Made by a program: the position numbers and the translations under genes
The notes under the pieces: model-generated
Databases searched by the model: none
Told to the model about the DNA's origin: nothing
The model's input: the letters and a program-made list of their open reading frames with translations, nothing else
In this document: positions 60,214-64,000 of the stretch, in pieces
Layout: the number at the start of each line of letters is the position of its first letter
Position numbering within the stretch: position 1 is the stretch's first letter
NCBI GenBank assembly: GCA_022829145.1
Contig: CM040745.1
Location: forward strand, 30,091,406-30,155,405
Direction: 5' to 3'
From: Albula goreensis
Lineage: Eukaryota; Chordata; Actinopteri; Albuliformes; Albulidae
DNA length: 64,000 bases

Positions 60214-63200
60214 CTATTCATTAGACAGGGATTTTAATCATGTACTCTCTCAGGTGTTGATTAGAGTAGTGAAAAGCATCTGTAAAATCAATAGCACTGT
60301 GGTGTTTAATGGCAGAGTCTGTCTATACCTGCTCTACAAAAGAGTCCACAGTACAGCATCAGAGGCACACTTGGGTATTCATCTCATTCACACATAAATA
60401 ATGACTTTACATAAATAGGGGGGAAGGAGAGAAATTCTGACATATTCCATGCTCAAAAAGAAGCACAGTGCTGGCAGTCATTCCATATTAATACTCTGCA
60501 TTTAGATCCTGTAAGTTAATATTTAATTTGTAGGAAAATGTAGCAATTTACAGTCCCCTTGGGGTAATGAAATGTTAAATCAACCTGCCTGCGTTTTTCA
60601 GTCACCTCTCATTATGCGTCGGTGGGGTGGGAGAGATGGGGTCAGAGTGGATGACCAACCACCTGATCAACTAAACAGGTTGCCACTTAATGTCCGTTTG
60701 GGAAAATATGTGTTTTATAGAACCATTTCTTGTTTTAATGATGTTATTGAAGCTTGAAAGTTTGCATCTGAAGTAAATAGTAAATCAAAATGTCAGCCAA
60801 GATGGGCTGAATGACCTGCTCTTGTCATTATGTATCTGTTTTACTCTTGTGTTTTTTTCCCCAAAATATGTGCTTGGGAACTTGGCCCTGTGGCACAGTG
60901 CAGGTTTTATGGCCATGCCTGTGTAAGAACTGAGTGTAAGATCAAAGGGGGGCTGGAACAGGGATTTGACAGCCAGCACTTGATCATCTCGTGGGAAATA
61001 TGGTTCATCTGCTACAAAAGAGAATGAGAGTTTAGATCGGAGCATAGCGTTCCTGGTCCTTTCCCCAATTCAGGCAGAGTATTCAGTGTGCTCCTCAAAC
61101 AATTGATATTTGACACAGTATTTTGTGCTGTGCCAGGAAATGTACATTGATTTGACATTACTTTGCCCTGAGAAGTTATTTAATGATTAGAATGAACAGT
61201 AAAAACATAATAATTAATCAATTTTATCATAAAAAATACAACTTGGGTAAAATGTTTGGTGCACAAATTTCAAACAGTTGGTGTGAGGTATATAGTTGAT
61301 ATTTTCTGCCTCCGTTAAGTAGACCAAGGATCAGTTTAATCTGTTTAAAGTCATAGTTGGGATTAGGATTAGGGTTGAGTAAATCCTGCATGCTGGAATA
61401 TTGTGGGAAGAATGACCAGAGTATGGCCCTTACTCGGCTATGAGTCAAACAGCTGAAACTTTTAACTAATGTTCTCCGCAAAGTAAACTGTTCATGATTA
61501 ATTAAACTATAAAATACAGAATAAAAGTCCAAAATGGATCAAATGAATAGTCAGAGCTGATTTAAAACAGAGCATTTAGTTATGTGAATTAAATATATTT
61601 TGAAAGAACAACCCTCACTACCCTTTATAATGGAATTCTTGGCTAACCAATCAAGTAACAGAAGTACAGTTCACTGGCTTGCATTCATCTGCTTCAATGT
61701 TTATACTTGAATGAATCATATTTTTTTATCATTTGGAATTGAATATTGTATATATGCTAGGCCAACTAAAACTATCTTTGCTACGGCTTTCAAATTCAAA
61801 TTTCACTAATAAATAGTGACAGTTTGCAGCAAAAAGTTGGCTCCAAGATATTTTTTTAGAAGTAACTCTCCTCTTTTTCACATGACTGGGCAGTTTTCAG
61901 GGAGACAAAAACACACAAACACACACACACACTGCTGCTGTCTGACTCCACCGTGAATTTGCACTTCACATTACCAAACATTGTGACAAACCAAAGGCCA
62001 ACACCATGTGTCATCTTTATATTGCTGCTGTCACTGGATATTCACCTGCTTAGATGGAGTCAATTTCCCAGAGACCATGCATCTCAGAGTCAAATGTATT
62101 GACAGTAATATTTCTCAAAAGATATTGTGTTTGCTGGGGTCTGTCCAGTGTTGTCTAGATTGCCTCTCAGTGACATAGTTGATTCTTGGAGAGAACTAAT
62201 GAAAATTTCCTATGATCCCAAGGATTAATACACATCTAACAAAGCTTATAACAATTTTTACCTCTGCACAACTGACACATCTAACCAACCAGAGAAGTTC
62301 CTATTGCGCAGTGTGGTAGGACACACCCTGCTTACATCAACCTTCCCTTATTGGCAGATGCTATAGTCAGTCTTGAGTCAGCCAATCACACCTGACCACA
62401 GACAGCACTGGCATGGACAGAATTCCATCTGTACAGAGGGGTGCAGCACTGCATTAAGACCAAGCACTTCACCTGTATGTGCCACTCAGGAGTCATTGTT
62501 CGCCTATTACTATTTCTATAACACTGCAGGAATGACCATGCTAACTAGGATTTGCATACACCACAATATGTGGGAGGAGAAAATGAAGTACTTCATTTTC
62601 AAAAAACAACAAGAAGGCATTATTATACTCCTCTTACAAATTGAACCAAGCAGCTTTAAGTCCTAATGCACATTTTCACATTATGCAGGCCCTGATTGGA
62701 TGCCAAGTTTCATTCAGAATACTGTTTCACAGTTATGACATGGGTTTGTCAGACAATAATACATTAAATTACTTTTGTGTGTCTCCCCTCTCTCTGTTGT
62801 AGATAGGAGCTCTTTCACGGAGGTGAATGTTGAAATAATTATTTTCAGACAGGATTATATTGCCAGTTTTGGACAGCATATGGTTCGCAGCATTCAAATC
62901 CAAGGTAGACTTGAGCTAGTGACCATTTGTGCTGTACAAGATGTTGTTTCTGGTAAGAAAGATAAACATTAAACAAGGGTTTCACTTCTATAGATTGTAA
63001 TATAATTGTCTTTAGTATGCAAAAAGATTATGACACAAATGCACTAATGATACCCAGGGCGAAATTCATAACTGTGGCAGAACAAAATGGGTTGTTGAAC
63101 ATGGTTATTTATACCTTCAAATAACAAATGGAATACTATACTTAAAATGTTTCTCTATGGCCCCAGGTAGCTATATATATTAATCGAATCAAACATTTCA

Positions 63201-64000
63201 TTTAAAGGAAGAAGACCCCAACAATGTGCATGAAATAAAGGAATCATTTTGATGAAGTGCCATTAAAATACTCGTAGGTGCCATTAAAAGGTGTCACGCA
63301 TCATCACCGTGTATAGCAAAGCTATAAATTCAGATTCATGAATTCAGAATGTGGCCTGGCATCCTCAGTGAGTGACTGCAGCGAGACTGGGCTGAAGTTT
63401 GTATACGGTCGATTTCCCTGGCCGGCAGACTGCAGCTTATTAGAACTCCTCTTTAATTCAGCACTCCTCTGTGTACAGGGGCTCTACCCATTAATGACAC
63501 CAAATAAAATGTCTGTCTGATAAACTGTTGTACCGAGGATGGGGGGGTTGGTTGCAGGTTCAGAGTGAGGTAAATGTTAAAGAGGTATGCATTTTTACCT
63601 CAGGTTTCCTGACCAAACGGTGATAACCACTCTTACTTATTGTCTGGACCTAAACCTGTCAGTGCTACGACTGATAAGGCAAACCACCACGCAGACATTT
63701 GCCAAACAGTACAATCATTCATGGCCTTCAGAAAAAACACACCATATATAAATAGATATCAGTCTACTTCTGAAGGGCAAAAAAACATATGTAAAAATAC
63801 TTTACATTGGCTAAGATTATACTATATTTGAAGCTTTATATGCCAGCTTTGAAAGGAGATGCTGCACTCCAAGATCCTATTTAATAACGCTGATGATCTC
63901 ATATACCGCACTGATTGCTCAAACAGAGAAAGGAATGAATGATTTATTTACTTTGAATGCTGATATGTGCAACAAAAATATGCAAATGTGAGATGAAGTG
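60214..64000. other. Non-coding region to the end of the window
   Basis: No gene is confirmed. A splice-flanked candidate exon lies at 62803-62952. A short CA tract is at about 61915-61932, and a small G run is near 63541. Confidence 0.5.
62803..62952 (+). other. Candidate 150-bp phase-1 exon, product unknown
   Basis: A strong acceptor with a long C/T tract (ctcccctctctctgttgtag) precedes a segment open in one frame for 50 codons. The segment ends at a good donor (tctg|gtaaga). Both borders are phase 1 in that frame. The peptide begins RSSFTEVNVEIIIFRQ and contains a single cysteine. It does not resemble an Ig domain or anything I recognise. It could be an exon of a gene lying largely beyond the window, or a chance arrangement. 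Confidence 0.28.

Noticed and set aside
61360..61378. Telomere-like gggattaggattagggtt
   Set aside because: Only three degenerate TTAGGG-like units; too short to mean an interstitial telomere.

Overview
The window looks like nuclear DNA of a teleost fish. The evidence is split, intron-containing genes, AT-rich non-coding DNA full of CA/GT microsatellites, a degraded tRNA-derived SINE with the typical fish tail, other fish-type repeat fragments and a Tigger/pogo-like MITE. No bacterial, phage or plasmid gene organisation is present.

The only gene I can support occupies roughly the first 8 kb on the + strand. It is the 3' part of a type I membrane protein of the EWI branch of the immunoglobulin superfamily (IGSF3 / CD101 (IGSF2) / PTGFRN / IGSF8). 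Eight consecutive exons each encode one V-type Ig domain. Every one is bounded by phase-1 introns and has a length divisible by three. A ninth exon encodes the transmembrane helix, a short basic tail and the stop codon. Together they encode about 1,130 residues. The signal-peptide exon, and any further Ig exons, lie upstream of the window. Eight or more domains fit IGSF3 best by count. However, the compact structure and the recently duplicated or converted sixth and eighth domains would also suit a fast-evolving CD101-like receptor, so I leave the symbol blank. A probable polyA signal lies near 7.94 kb.

From about 8 kb to 64 kb I find no recognisable protein-coding gene. This 56 kb holds a 488-bp Tigger-like MITE (9.8-10.3 kb), a 37-bp minisatellite of about 39 copies (13.3-14.8 kb), a 26-bp minisatellite (35.8-36.1 kb), and a compound CA/minisatellite (27.0-27.3 kb). 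It also holds a large CA tract (29.2-29.4 kb), SINE and retroelement fragments (19.4, 20.9, 23.7, 45.4 kb), and a 420-bp near-perfect palindrome (59.8-60.2 kb). Two consensus RFX X-box motifs, one odd CpG-bearing segment near 43 kb and two splice-flanked candidate exons (47.1 and 62.8 kb) are the best hints of function. The desert could be intergenic or intronic to an unseen gene.

The observation I would follow first is the pair of Ig exons at 4780-5196 and 6148-6552. Their shared downstream intron sequence is more alike than the coding sequence itself, and most exon differences change amino acids.
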